Positions 35,839-44,571 of a DNA stretch of 64,000 nucleotides are shown here, piece after piece. A program made the position numbers and the translations under genes. Position 1 is the stretch's first letter; the number at the start of each line of letters is the position of its first letter. Below the pieces are notes generated by a model. It was not told the origin of the DNA. It did no database searches and saw nothing but the letters and a program-made list of their open reading frames with translations. Source of the stretch: Roseibium sp. HPY-6 (GTDB lineage Bacteria > Pseudomonadota > Alphaproteobacteria > Rhizobiales > Stappiaceae). The stretch lies in the NCBI RefSeq assembly GCF_040530035.1, contig NZ_JBEWCD010000002.1, positions 310,001-374,000 of the forward strand. Direction: 5' to 3'.

Positions 35839-36588
35839 ATGGAAATATTAGAAGCATTATACGATTGTATCGAGACCAACCTGCGTGGAAACAAAGTCGA
35901 TTGGCAAAAATTTGCAAATGAATTCCAAATCATTCATCGATCAGAACTTGCTCTTTACCGAGCTGTTTATTCAGAAGACGAGCAGAAGCAGATGGATCGA
36001 TTGGATGTAATTGCAACGTCCAACGCGCCTCTACTGAAGAAGTATGTTCAGAAAGGAATGCACAAATTGCATCCTTACCCAGAAACGGAAATGGTTATGC
36101 TGGAGCCGATTCGTAGGACCGATGAATTGCCAGACGACGACGTATTCAGAAAAATGGGGCCGTTGACAGACTTTCTAATTGAAAATGGAATGTTTTACTT
36201 CATGAATGTGCCGGCTATGATGCCTGATGGTCACTTCGTTTGCATTCATGTATGGCGCGACGAAAACCAAGGGGACTTTTCTAACCTAGAAAAACAGCGT
36301 CTTGCTTTAATGATGCGCCATCTTCTGGCAACTGTTGGGGAATCGGAACTAACACTGACTGACCCTAACTCTGAAGTGGCGGCATTTGGTCAAATGCACG
36401 GTCTTACGACGGCAGAAACCACTATTCTTGCGCTGCTCATTGAAGGACATTCACTTCGCACCATTTCGCAGAAAAGTGGCCGGACATACGGAACCGTTCG
36501 CTGGCACGTACAAAACATACTTGAGAAATGCCAAGTAAAGTCGCAGCTCAATCTTCTTTCAGAATTTTACCGGCTGATGAAGAAGTAG
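35839..36588 (+). CDS. LuxR-type transcriptional regulator
   Basis: A 249-residue regulator. The C-terminal 60 residues form a LuxR helix-turn-helix (LTTAETTILALLIEGHSLRTISQKSGRTYGTVRWHVQNILEKCQVKSQLNLL). The N-terminal part (1-180) shows no clear autoinducer-binding or receiver domain. It is AT-richer than the surroundings and divergent from the 165-residue unknown protein, so it may control the small patch that includes the CTERM protein (inference). Confidence 0.8.
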   Translation: MEILEALYDCIETNLRGNKVDWQKFANEFQIIHRSELALYRAVYSEDEQKQMDRLDVIATSNAPLLKKYVQKGMHKLHPYPETEMVMLEPIRRTDELPDDDVFRKMGPLTDFLIENGMFYFMNVPAMMPDGHFVCIHVWRDENQGDFSNLEKQRLALMMRHLLATVGESELTLTDPNSEVAAFGQMHGLTTAETTILALLIEGHSLRTISQKSGRTYGTVRWHVQNILEKCQVKSQLNLLSEFYRLMKK

Positions 36589-37111
36589 ACAACGTTCGGA
36601 GAGTTGCTGCATGTAAGTGGGGGCAAGTCGACAGTTATTTGGAGTCTCCGTCACAAGTTGCGTCACTTTTATCTAGTGGCGACATAAGATGATGCTCATC
36701 GTGTATCCACGATGACATGCAGGTCTGTAGACATCTCAAATAACGCGCTAGAATTCAGCGTTCTGCTTTTCGCGCAATTCGGTTTAGCTGCGGGCCGAGA
36801 CGCCAAAAAGACCTAATTTCTGTCCGCCGGGAAGCGGGATACGTTGCGGCGCGGAGCTTCTGATCGCCAATCGCCGCAGATGCATCCGGTTGCCTTTGCA
36901 CGCGTCCGTGCCAGGCGCGCGAGGCCGGCCAGTTGCCGTGTGAAGCCGGAACAGTTTGCGGGCTGGCCCACGGCAGACCGATCCTAACCGAAACCTAACG
37001 CAGCACAAACCGGCGTAAAACCCTGGGGAATTATACCCGGTGTCCTGGGAAGGCGCATGGATGCGCTTCTCGTTCAGAGTTTGTCAAAACACAGATCCAA
37101 GGACGCAACCA
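36589..37111. other. Gene-free stretch upstream of the YHS gene
   Basis: About 520 bases. A GC-rich leftward frame at 36784-37008 has no ribosome site or recognisable product. I see no RNA gene or repeat. The last 150 bases probably hold the YHS-gene promoter. Confidence 0.5.
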
Positions 37112-37594
37112 ATGAAGACCTACGGAAAAAACATCGCGGCGGTTTCCATGGCAATGGCCATGAGCTTTATGGCAAGTCAGGCTCTCGCCGTTGATGAGCA
37201 TTACGTCGACGGTGGTGCCGTCGTCGGAGGGACAGACGTCGTCGCTTATCACACCGTTGGAGCGCCAACCCCCGGGTCTGCGGAATTTGCATCTGAGTAT
37301 CAGGGCGCGACCTGGCATTTCTCATCCGCGGAGAACAAGGCGCTTTTCGATGCCGACCCGGCAAAATATGCACCGGCCTATGGCGGATGGTGTTCCGCAG
37401 GGGCCAGCAAGGGCAAAAAGGTCCCCACCCAGCCAGATCTCTGGGCCATAGTTGACGGACAGCTTTACCTCAACAGCAGCCCTGCTGCCCATAACAAGCT
37501 CTTTCTCGCCGACACCGAAACCGTGATCTCAAAGGGCGAGTCAAACTGGAAAGTGATATTCGCCACCTCCCGCGAAGCCCTTCTGGAACAATAG
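37112..37594 (+). CDS. Secreted YHS-domain protein
   Basis: A 160-residue protein. Residues 1-26 are a signal peptide ending SQALA. The rest is a YHS-type domain: VGGTDVVAYHTVGAPTPGSAEFASEYQGATWHFSSAENKALFDADPAKYAPAYGGWCSAGASKG. YHS domains occur in metal-handling proteins and P-type copper ATPases. The start is ATG 37112 with AAGGA eight bases upstream. A two-component system follows after a hairpin, so the pair may sense or control the same stress, perhaps metal (inference). Confidence 0.85.
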   Translation: MKTYGKNIAAVSMAMAMSFMASQALAVDEHYVDGGAVVGGTDVVAYHTVGAPTPGSAEFASEYQGATWHFSSAENKALFDADPAKYAPAYGGWCSAGASKGKKVPTQPDLWAIVDGQLYLNSSPAAHNKLFLADTETVISKGESNWKVIFATSREALLEQ

Positions 37595-37605
37595 GGTTTT
37601 GCTTC

Positions 37606-37640
37606 GCGCGCCGGCATCGGAATGACGTCGGCGCGCCTTC
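37606..37640 (+). terminator. Hairpin between the YHS gene and the response regulator
   Basis: GCGCGCCG at 37606-37613 pairs perfectly with CGGCGCGC at 37629-37636, followed by CTTC. It is a possible terminator without a long T run. The ATG at 37622 that would extend the next gene lies in its loop. Confidence 0.5.
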
Positions 37641-37726
37641 AATCAACTTGTTGTCTCCGGAACTTTATTGGACGCGCACTGCAAGGCACTGCACGCTGCC
37701 GCTCATTCAGGAACGCGTCCGGAAAG

Positions 37727-38449
37727 GTGGGTGTCATAGCTGCCAAGGCAAAAATTCTTGTGGTCGAAGACGATGAGAACATTCTCAATCTTCTGAGCGC
37801 CTATCTTGAAAGCGCAGGCCACGAAGTCGTGGAGCACCAGGATGGCCTGACTGGCTGCAAGGCTGCTCTGACAGACACGTTCGACATCTGCATCTTCGAT
37901 GTCATGCTGCCAAACAGATCCGGAACCGAGATCGTCGAGGCTATGCGTTCGCAAGGCATTTTGACACCCGTCCTGTTTCTGACGGCGCTTGGCTCGGAAA
38001 CCAATGTGCTGCAGGGTTTTGCCGCAGGGGTGGATGATTATGTCATCAAGCCATTCTCGCCACGGGAGCTGATTGTTCGCATCCGGGCGATCCTGCGCCG
38101 CAGTCAGATGGCCAGTGCAGGTTGCCACGATGTGGTCGAAGTCGGCCCCCTGAAACTGGACCTTGAGCAGCCGACCTGCAACCTGAGTGGTCAGACAATC
38201 GCGCTCACACCTTACGAACACAAAATTCTGCGGCGTCTCCTGGAGCAACCCAGCAGGGTTTTGTCGCGAGGCCAACTGATCGCGCTGCTTTATGGAAATG
38301 ATGTTGCCGTCGGCCCGAAGGCGATCGATGTGCACGTTCACAACCTGCGCACCAAACTTGGAGACGGGACCGGCTCAATGATCGAAACGGTGCGCGGTTT
38401 TGGATACCGGTTCGCGGCTGCCGGGAACCTGGAGCGCATGCTGCCGTGA
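37727..38449 (+). CDS. OmpR/PhoB-family response regulator
   Basis: Two-component response regulator. The receiver domain begins AKILVVEDDENILNLL, with the phosphorylation aspartate at about D58 (DICIFDVMLP) and the conserved lysine in VIKPFSPREL; a winged-helix DNA-binding domain follows (LTPYEHKILRRLLEQPSRVLSRGQLI...VDVHVHNLRTKLGD). The frame is open to ATG 37622, but that codon lies in a hairpin loop and the extra residues are not receiver-like; GTG 37727 is the closest usable start, though its ribosome site is poor. It overlaps the kinase gene by four bases. Confidence 0.92.
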   Translation: MGVIAAKAKILVVEDDENILNLLSAYLESAGHEVVEHQDGLTGCKAALTDTFDICIFDVMLPNRSGTEIVEAMRSQGILTPVLFLTALGSETNVLQGFAAGVDDYVIKPFSPRELIVRIRAILRRSQMASAGCHDVVEVGPLKLDLEQPTCNLSGQTIALTPYEHKILRRLLEQPSRVLSRGQLIALLYGNDVAVGPKAIDVHVHNLRTKLGDGTGSMIETVRGFGYRFAAAGNLERMLP

Positions 38450-39591
38450 AACATCGCCTGGACCGGCTGCCCTGGCTGACGCTGCAGATGATCGCGGCGA
38501 ACACTGCGATTGTTCTCGTGCTCGGCGTCGCCTGGTACTGGCTTTTTCTGGGCCAAAGCACAACATACTCTGATCGCCTGATGACAACGTTCAACATCGT
38601 GCCCGGCCAGGTGCATGCCATGTTTGTGGACCAGGTCGAGCGCCAACTCTGGGCAAGCATCTCGATCGGATTGGTGTTTGCTGTCGGGGCGTCCATCGGG
38701 GTCACGCTGTTAATCGTCCGTCCGCTCGGCGTGCTCGCCCGGACCACGGAGCGGCTGAGGCAGGGCGATTACAACGTGCGCGCAAAAACCCAGGCGGGAG
38801 AGGTTGGGCGGCTGGCAGACACGGTCAACGCGCTCGCTGCCGCGCTTCAGCAAGAAGAAGAGCGCCGCGCACGATACCTGGCTGATCTCGGGCATGAATT
38901 ACGGACGCCCATCACCAGTCTTCGCGGGTACACTGAAGGCCTGGAGGATGGCGTGTTTCAGGCGGATGCGAAATTCTTTTCGCTCATGTCTGACGAGCTC
39001 AATCATTTGACGGCGCTGACCCATTCTATTGAGGCCCTGGAACTCTCCCCTGAGGACGAAAACACCTTGTGCGGGGGCGTAAGGGTTCAGCACATTCTGG
39101 AGGACGTGCAGCGTCGTTGGGAGATCCAATTTCAAGCAAAGAGCCTGCGGCTGATTGTGGAGGTCGATGAAGCGCTTGCCGACAAATTGATCGCCCTGTC
39201 GAAGAAGTCCTTGCGGCATGTCATCGATAACCTGATGTCAAACATGCTGCGATACGCCGATCCAGAAGCGGAATGCCGCATAGTCTTTTCAAGACATGGG
39301 CCGCAAGCAATAGAGATCGTATTCAGGAATGGAGCGCAGAACTTGTCCGCCGAGGACGTTCCGTTCCTCTTTGATCGTTTTTTTCGCGTCTCGCATAGCC
39401 GCACCCGCGGACGTAACACGCATTCCAGCGGGCTTGGCCTCTCCATCGTCAAGCAGCTCTGCCTCTCCGGCAACGGCTCGGTTCATGCCGAGATGCGTGA
39501 CAGCATGTTGAGCTTCGTCGTCTGTCTTCCGCTCCTGGAGCCGGCACCTTCAAAGGAAGCGAAAGTTTCTCGGGAGTGCCCCGCCGCGTAA
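38446..39591 (+). CDS. Sensor histidine kinase
   Basis: A 381-residue membrane kinase, partner of the preceding regulator (GTGA overlap). Two membrane segments (about residues 14-36 and 69-91) enclose a very short periplasmic loop of about 32 residues; a HAMP domain (about 92-145), the H-box DLGHELRTPI with H150, and an ATPase domain with N-box (VIDNLMSNMLRYA) and SSGLGLSIVK follow. It resembles BaeS-type kinases. The small periplasmic loop suggests sensing at or within the membrane. The upstream neighbour is a secreted YHS protein. Confidence 0.93.
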   Translation: MKHRLDRLPWLTLQMIAANTAIVLVLGVAWYWLFLGQSTTYSDRLMTTFNIVPGQVHAMFVDQVERQLWASISIGLVFAVGASIGVTLLIVRPLGVLARTTERLRQGDYNVRAKTQAGEVGRLADTVNALAAALQQEEERRARYLADLGHELRTPITSLRGYTEGLEDGVFQADAKFFSLMSDELNHLTALTHSIEALELSPEDENTLCGGVRVQHILEDVQRRWEIQFQAKSLRLIVEVDEALADKLIALSKKSLRHVIDNLMSNMLRYADPEAECRIVFSRHGPQAIEIVFRNGAQNLSAEDVPFLFDRFFRVSHSRTRGRNTHSSGLGLSIVKQLCLSGNGSVHAEMRDSMLSFVVCLPLLEPAPSKEAKVSRECPAA

Positions 39592-39800
39592 TGCGAAGGC
39601 CTAAACCCAACATTTAACAGCGCGGCACAAGCCGATGCCAGGCGGACGGCTGCTTGCGAGTGATGACACTTGATACCGAGGGCAAAATTTCAGATCCATC
39701 GCGGAACATTGCGATACAAAGCCAAGAGACTTGAGACGCAACCCGATTTCGCGGGATTGCTTGGAAAGACGTTGGTTGGGTTACGGGTTGGTAGCTACCG

Positions 39801-40706
39801 CTAGAATTCCGCGTCCGGATCGGTGGCGAGGGTTTCCGCGCAATGGATGCGCATTTGTTCGGTCAGTTCGGTCAGGTCGCCCTGCAGGCGGTCTGGCCTG
39901 ATCGGCTTGCCGAAATGAACGCTGAATTTAGCGTTCTGCTTGTTGAGCAGCTCGTTGAAAACCGTCATGTCGCGCAATTCGGTTGAGACGCGGGCCAGGA
40001 AGTAGAAAAGACCCGAGTTCCGCCCGCCCATATGCATGGGAATGATCGGTGCCTTGTTTTTTCGCGCCAGCGCCAGCGCAGAAGTCATCCACGGACGTTC
40101 CGTGAGCTTGCCCTGATGCCAATAGGCAAGACGCCCCGACGGAAACAGGACCACGACCCGTTCCGTTGCGAAGGCGGAAGACGCAATCTTGATCGTCTCT
40201 TTGGATTTCGCGCGGCTTTTGAAATCGGCGCGCCATTCGACCGGGATGATCATCTCTGCAAGACGCGGATTGATCCGGATCGCGTCCCTGTTCGCGAATA
40301 TGGCAAGGTCGGTGCGGCGGGACTTGATGGCATCGTAGAGCACGATGCCGTCGGCAATGCCAGTCGGGTGGTTGGACACCAGCACAACGGGACCTTCCCG
40401 CGGCACACGATCCAGCCCCAGAGTTGTCACGTCAAGCTTGAGAAGGCCGCTCAAGTGCGCGAATACGTCGACGGCTTCCATCTGTGAAATGGTATTGGCC
40501 ATCTCGACCGCAGACCGGTAACGCAGGATGCGGTAGGCGAAAGGTTTGATGAAAGGCCACCAGGGGCTAGCCATCACCAGCTTGCCCCGCTCTGCGATCA
40601 GAGCGTCAACAATATGCTGGTCTGCGAGCTGTCGTTGCAGCGCGGTCTGTCGGCGCGCAGGCAATGTGTCTGCCGCGTGATCTGTCGTCTGATCTGTCGT
40701 CCGCAC
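39801..40706 (-). CDS. Lysophospholipid-type acyltransferase
   Basis: A 301-residue acyltransferase of the PlsC superfamily. The catalytic NHxxxxD motif is seen as SNHPTGIADG near residues 111-120, and the FPSGR block that follows binds the phosphate (about residues 187-191). There is no clear signal peptide; the protein is probably membrane-associated. It could acylate lysophosphatidic acid or an ornithine-lipid intermediate. It is not the canonical PlsC by length and sequence, and its neighbours give no clue. Confidence 0.85.
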   Translation of the reverse strand: MRTTDQTTDHAADTLPARRQTALQRQLADQHIVDALIAERGKLVMASPWWPFIKPFAYRILRYRSAVEMANTISQMEAVDVFAHLSGLLKLDVTTLGLDRVPREGPVVLVSNHPTGIADGIVLYDAIKSRRTDLAIFANRDAIRINPRLAEMIIPVEWRADFKSRAKSKETIKIASSAFATERVVVLFPSGRLAYWHQGKLTERPWMTSALALARKNKAPIIPMHMGGRNSGLFYFLARVSTELRDMTVFNELLNKQNAKFSVHFGKPIRPDRLQGDLTELTEQMRIHCAETLATDPDAEF

Positions 40707-40813
40707 AATGCACCTCTGCCCGTCGGTAACCTGTACTACACACTTGCATCGTTAGCGAAATCAGCCGCGTGGTGCAAATACTCCCTGAAATAATTTTGCG
40801 ATCGAAGGATGTC

Positions 40814-41191
40814 TCAGCTCCACAGTGAACTCGTGAAAAGTGCCACAATTGTGATGAAGGACGCAGTCCATGCCAGAGAGCGCGGATTGGACCGGTCAGT
40901 CCAGTAGCAGAATATGTAAATCAGGCGCAATAGCACAAACAGGACGGCCAGTTGATCGATCCAGTATTGCGCGGCCCCCTGGCTCATGGCGACGAAGATG
41001 GATACGGCGAAGAAGGGAAATGCTTCGAACCCGTTTGCCTGGGCAGCCTGCGCACGCGCACGAAATCCCTCTTTCCAATAATCCGGATCACGCGGCCGGG
41101 CGTTGTCAAACTCTTTGTTGAGCTTGGCCGGGAAGGCCGAAAGAATAGGCAGAATGGCGGCGGCGAGAATACACCATATGGCGATCGGCAT
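40814..41191 (-). CDS. MAPEG-family membrane protein
   Basis: A 125-residue protein with four hydrophobic segments. RAQAAQANGFEAFPFFAVSIFVA carries the MAPEG-type ExxxxFxxF pattern, and the third and fourth helices follow RLIYIFCYWTDRSNPRSLAW. Start ATG 41191 is preceded by GAGGA; the frame is open upstream without support. MAPEG proteins include membrane glutathione transferases, but many bacterial short members have no known activity. Confidence 0.85.
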   Translation of the reverse strand: MPIAIWCILAAAILPILSAFPAKLNKEFDNARPRDPDYWKEGFRARAQAAQANGFEAFPFFAVSIFVAMSQGAAQYWIDQLAVLFVLLRLIYIFCYWTDRSNPRSLAWTASFITIVALFTSSLWS

Positions 41192-41630
41192 GTGCTGGTC
41201 CTCGTTGTAGAAGTGCCAAATCACATAGTGCGTCCGGGCCAAAAGGCGCAATAAGAATGGCCGGGGAAACTCAACGCAACATGGCCCGACAGGCTTGGGT
41301 CATGGTGTTTGCGTTGCAGCGTCTTCCCGTCTGCTTGTTTGTCTTTGGCACATGAGCTGAGACTGCGAGTGGGTCTGGTCTTACGCCGTAATGCCTGTGC
41401 CGCGCGCTGCCGCGCTTTTATCTGTTTCGAGTCGGACGGACTTTACCTTCTTGATTGAAACTTGACGGCATTCACCCTTGTTGGCGCCATCAAAGAGTGC
41501 GGCCGTGAACCCTGGATGCAGGTGAGCTAAACGCGAAAGCGCGTGTTTTTTTCTGGTATTTTGGATTTTAAACAAATTGTAGTCTAAGAGTTGCCTCCAT
41601 AATGAGACGAAGATGAGGGATTGATTCGTC
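41192..41630. other. Gene-free stretch upstream of the Omp19-like gene
   Basis: About 440 bases. A leftward frame 41381-41944 is mostly the antisense shadow of the lipoprotein gene. A GC-rich hairpin-like stretch near 41395-41415 is followed by TTTTAT, but no transcript upstream of it is known. Nothing else is supported. Confidence 0.45.
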
Positions 41631-42155
41631 ATGAAGCGTGCGGGAAAACTGGTTTTGGTTTTGGGAATGGTCGTTCTGGCGGCTGGGTGCCAGAGGCTGT
41701 CAGGGGGCAGTAACGTTGCGCCGCTTCCTGCAACCCCGACGACACCGGTTGGGACCGGGACGCTGGATCCGCTCGATCCCAATGCCGCGCCTCCTGTTGG
41801 AACGACAACGGATGTTGCCGCCGCGCCGGCCGATCTTGCGACAAACCCGGTTGCAGCGCCGACAAACGCGCAGCAGGTTGGCCGAACGGACCTGCTTGGC
41901 GGCTGGAAGCTGGCCTCGTCGGGCGACAACTGCATGGCATTCATGACGCTGACAACTTGGTCCGGCGGCTACCGTGCAAATACCAGAGGTTGTAGTACCC
42001 CATCTCTGTCCGGCATCTCGGCATGGGATCTGAACGGCAATCAGGTGGTTTTAAAGGACGGATCCGGTCTGATCGTGGCACAACTTTATTCCAGCGAACC
42101 CGGGAAGTTTAACGGTCAAACCTCGACAGGCTCGCCTATTTCGTTGTACCGTTAA
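41631..42155 (+). CDS. Omp19/Inh-type outer membrane lipoprotein (protease inhibitor-like)
   Basis: A 174-residue lipoprotein. The lipobox VLAAGC gives acylated C20; a proline/alanine/threonine-rich linker (about 30-82) leads to a compact C-terminal domain (DLLGGWKLASSGDNCMAFMTLT through SGLIVAQLYSSEPGKF) resembling AprI/Inh metalloprotease inhibitors and Brucella Omp19, which is a protease inhibitor. Two cysteines (in GDNCMAF and TRGCST) probably form the disulfide of this fold. Length matches Omp19. It is monocistronic. Confidence 0.88.
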   Translation: MKRAGKLVLVLGMVVLAAGCQRLSGGSNVAPLPATPTTPVGTGTLDPLDPNAAPPVGTTTDVAAAPADLATNPVAAPTNAQQVGRTDLLGGWKLASSGDNCMAFMTLTTWSGGYRANTRGCSTPSLSGISAWDLNGNQVVLKDGSGLIVAQLYSSEPGKFNGQTSTGSPISLYR

Positions 42156-42228
42156 AGACCCTCAGTATTTTTGCTGGACACTGCGCGTAATAAGTGTATA
42201 TTTACACGGCAATCGGAAAGGCTGTGTA

Positions 42229-43014
42229 ATGTCAAAATACGAACCTTTACGCGAACATCTGGCACGACGCGAAGACGTCGTTTGGGCTGCAAAGCTTGAC
42301 GAAGTTGAAAACATCCTCGGAACAAACCTGCCCAAAAGTGCTCGGGAGCATCGGACCTGGTGGGCGAATTCCGGTGGGAGCCTGGTTCATCAGAACGCCT
42401 GGCTCGATGCAGGATGGCGTGTCGAACGTACAGATCTGATGCGCGATGTGATCGTTTTCAGGCGGTTGCGTATCGGTGGCACTGTCGCGGTCGGCAAGTC
42501 CTCATCCGGCGACCGGTTGGTCAAAAACCCCCAACGGTCTGCTGAAAAGCGGCTTACCAAGGAAATGGCCGCTCTGCGTCAGCCTGCAACGGTCACTCTG
42601 AGATCCGAGTGGACCACGCTTGGGGACGTTCAAAACACGCCGTGTTCGAGCAACTCGATTCCCCAGCAAGGTGGCGTCGTGCGGTTTGCCGCGCTTGATG
42701 GCGACAACATTGTCACCGCACTTGTTGCCACGCTCTCGGTCTCGAAGATTTACCGCGGGCTGCGGCTCGAGATCAAAGGACATGATGCGGAAGATGATGC
42801 GCGCGTCGGACCTGAGCTTATCAAGCGGGCTGGTTTTGATCCGGAGGCGCCGGTCGAGTGTGATGTGGTTAAGTCCGGAAACGCATGGCTTTTGACCGAT
42901 GGCCGAGGCCGGAAGGCAAATCTTGACGACCAGTCAGAATGTTATCTCGTCGCCCAGCTGCTCTACCTCCAGGAGCTGCAAAGCGGGCGTAAGTCGACAC
43001 TGCTGCTTCGCTGA
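42229..43014 (+). CDS. Protein of unknown function with DUF7662-like N-terminal domain
   Basis: A 261-residue protein. Residues about 4-80 follow the pattern YxPLxxxL...VENILGTNLPKSAREHRTWWAN...AWLDAGWRVERTDLMRDVIVFRR, which I associate with DUF7662. The C-terminal part (about 115-261) is a separate globular region with no family I recognise (VTLRSEWTTLGDVQ; LVATLSVSKIYRGLRLEIKGHD). No signal peptide is present. It is followed by a very good terminator, and no gene is co-transcribed. Confidence 0.7.
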   Translation: MSKYEPLREHLARREDVVWAAKLDEVENILGTNLPKSAREHRTWWANSGGSLVHQNAWLDAGWRVERTDLMRDVIVFRRLRIGGTVAVGKSSSGDRLVKNPQRSAEKRLTKEMAALRQPATVTLRSEWTTLGDVQNTPCSSNSIPQQGGVVRFAALDGDNIVTALVATLSVSKIYRGLRLEIKGHDAEDDARVGPELIKRAGFDPEAPVECDVVKSGNAWLLTDGRGRKANLDDQSECYLVAQLLYLQELQSGRKSTLLLR

Positions 43015-43049
43015 ATTCTCGTCCCCCAAGGCGCTGCCTAGCAAACTGT

Positions 43050-43084
43050 AGCCGCACCTGATTCGCTCAGGCGCGGCTTTTTTT
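43050..43084 (+). terminator. Rho-independent terminator
   Basis: AGCCGC and CCTGA (43050-43061) pair with TCAGG and GCGGCT (43067-43078) around a TTCGC loop, with one A-C mismatch; six T residues follow. It ends the 261-residue protein gene. Confidence 0.88.
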
Positions 43085-43100
43085 GATCCAGTGCCTTTTA

Positions 43101-43580
43101 TTACTTCGCCGCGATCATCGACACTTCGACAAGAACCGGTGCTCCCGGTTTTGAGCCTGGCAATGCGCCGACCTCGACGGCGGCCCGGGCGGGCGGCACG
43201 CTGTCCTCGCCCCAATAGGTGCCGTAGACTTTGTTGAACGCGCCATAGTTCCCCATGTCGGTCATGAAGACCGTGGCTCGGACAACATCATCGAAGCTGT
43301 AACCGGCCTCCTTCAGGACGCTTTCAAGGTTTTCCATCACGATGCGGGTCTGCGCGGAGACATCATTGCGTGCCTCCTCCGGGATTTCTCCGTTCACGTA
43401 AGGGATCTGACCAGAAACAAAGAGCATCCCGTTGGCCAGTTTGATGCCCGGCGAATAGGGCGCAATGGGCTTGTTTCCTTCAACATAGACCGGTGTGCGT
43501 GCATCTCCGGCAAGGGTACTTCCGCCGGCCATTGGCACGAGGACGAGCGCGCCGAGAAGTGCGCAAAGTGTCTTTTTCAT
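43101..43580 (-). CDS. RidA-family protein with signal peptide
   Basis: A 159-residue RidA/YjgF-family protein. The first 24 residues (MKKTLCALLGALVLVPMAGG...) form a Sec signal peptide, then the RidA fold follows: PIAPYSPGIKLANGMLFVSGQIP, a central MENLESVLKEAGYSFDDVVRATVFMTDM, and the conserved arginine in PPARAAVEVGALP that binds the imine's carboxylate in active RidA enzymes. Cytosolic RidA hydrolyses reactive enamines/imines; the role of exported copies is not established. It lies 25 bases downstream of the exported hydrolase gene, so the two form an operon. Confidence 0.92.
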   Translation of the reverse strand: MKKTLCALLGALVLVPMAGGSTLAGDARTPVYVEGNKPIAPYSPGIKLANGMLFVSGQIPYVNGEIPEEARNDVSAQTRIVMENLESVLKEAGYSFDDVVRATVFMTDMGNYGAFNKVYGTYWGEDSVPPARAAVEVGALPGSKPGAPVLVEVSMIAAK

Positions 43581-43605
43581 CTTGGATCCTCCTGTTTGAT
43601 GAATA

Positions 43606-44370
43606 TTACTTGGCAGCTTCGATGATCAGGTCCGCAACAAATTCGGGTTGAGACACCATTACGGAATGGCTTGCGTCGATTTCCCGGGAAACGGCTCCGA
43701 TTTTCTTGGCGAATTGACGCTGCAGGCCGGTCGGCGTCATGTGGTCATCGCCGGCAATGGCGTAGAAAGTCGGTTTGTCCTGCCAGGCAACGTTTGAAAC
43801 GGGTTCGCCGAGCGCCTTGCTGTTGAGCAGTCCCTGGCTGGCCGAGATCAGGTCCGTTTCTTCTTTTGGCAGGTCTTGTGCGAAGTACTGAGCGGTCGCG
43901 TCCTTCGGCAGGAAGAAATATCCCTGGGCATCCTGCTGAAGCGCCCCGATGCCCGGTGCAGGAAATTTCTCCAGTTCGGCAGCTTCGCCGAGCGACTGGC
44001 CCGCGTCAGGGGCATAGGCGGCGACGTAGACAAGTGACGAGACCTTGTCATGTCCACCGGCTTCTGTGATGACCATTCCACCCCAGGAATGACCGACAAG
44101 AACCACTGGTCCTTCAGCGCGTTCGATCGCGCGGTTTGTAAAGGCAACGTCTCCTGCAAGTGAGTCCAGCGGGTTCTGAACAGCGATCACGTTTAGGCCC
44201 GCAGCTTCGAGCAGGGGTGTCACCTTGTTCCAGCTGGAACCGTCTGCAAATGCGCCGTGCACAAGAACGACGGATTTTGCCGTGAGGTCCGCGGCATATG
44301 CTGCGCCCACGGAAAGGGCCGCTGATGAAGCAAGTGCGGCCATGGCAATGAGATTTCGAAGCTTGGACAT
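43606..44370 (-). CDS. Secreted alpha/beta hydrolase
   Basis: A 254-residue alpha/beta hydrolase. Residues 1-27 are a signal peptide (MAALASSAALSVGAAYA). The oxyanion stretch VLVHGAFADGSSW, nucleophile elbow GHSWGG and the late histidine in DASHSVMVSQP are visible, with an acid candidate in AGDDHMTP. It resembles EstC-like esterases. ATG 44370 is preferred over 44418 because the signal peptide starts there. It heads an operon with the secreted RidA protein and is divergent from an OhrR-type regulator. Confidence 0.9.
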   Translation of the reverse strand: MSKLRNLIAMAALASSAALSVGAAYAADLTAKSVVLVHGAFADGSSWNKVTPLLEAAGLNVIAVQNPLDSLAGDVAFTNRAIERAEGPVVLVGHSWGGMVITEAGGHDKVSSLVYVAAYAPDAGQSLGEAAELEKFPAPGIGALQQDAQGYFFLPKDATAQYFAQDLPKEETDLISASQGLLNSKALGEPVSNVAWQDKPTFYAIAGDDHMTPTGLQRQFAKKIGAVSREIDASHSVMVSQPEFVADLIIEAAK

Positions 44371-44410
44371 GAGGTCATCCTGCGTTGAGAGAAGTTTGAT
44401 AGCAAATAAA

Positions 44411-44420
44411 TAGTGCACTA
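44411..44420. promoter_or_regulatory. Palindrome in the hydrolase/OhrR-type divergent promoter
   Basis: TAGTGCACTA is a perfect 10-bp palindrome 41 bases before the hydrolase start, in an AT-rich divergent region. It is a candidate binding site for the MarR/OhrR-type protein encoded on the other side; the fit to known OhrR operators is only general. Confidence 0.35.
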
Positions 44421-44571
44421 ATTAATAATAAGCTAATAAATTTTGTAAATGTCAAGCTTGAAAAATGCAGCGTGGAAAATCACTTTCAATTCATGTGGTT
44501 ACAAAAACTGCGTATTGAAAAAGCGTATCTTGTTGCCTAATGATTAGGGGCCAAAATAATGGGATGCACCA

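Noticed and set aside
36784-37008. Short leftward frame upstream of the YHS gene
   Set aside because: No ribosome site, Arg-rich content and no neighbour to support it.
41381-41944. 187-codon frame antisense to the Omp19-like lipoprotein
   Set aside because: Low-complexity mirror of the Pro/Ala/Thr linker; the lipoprotein has a lipobox and the expected length.
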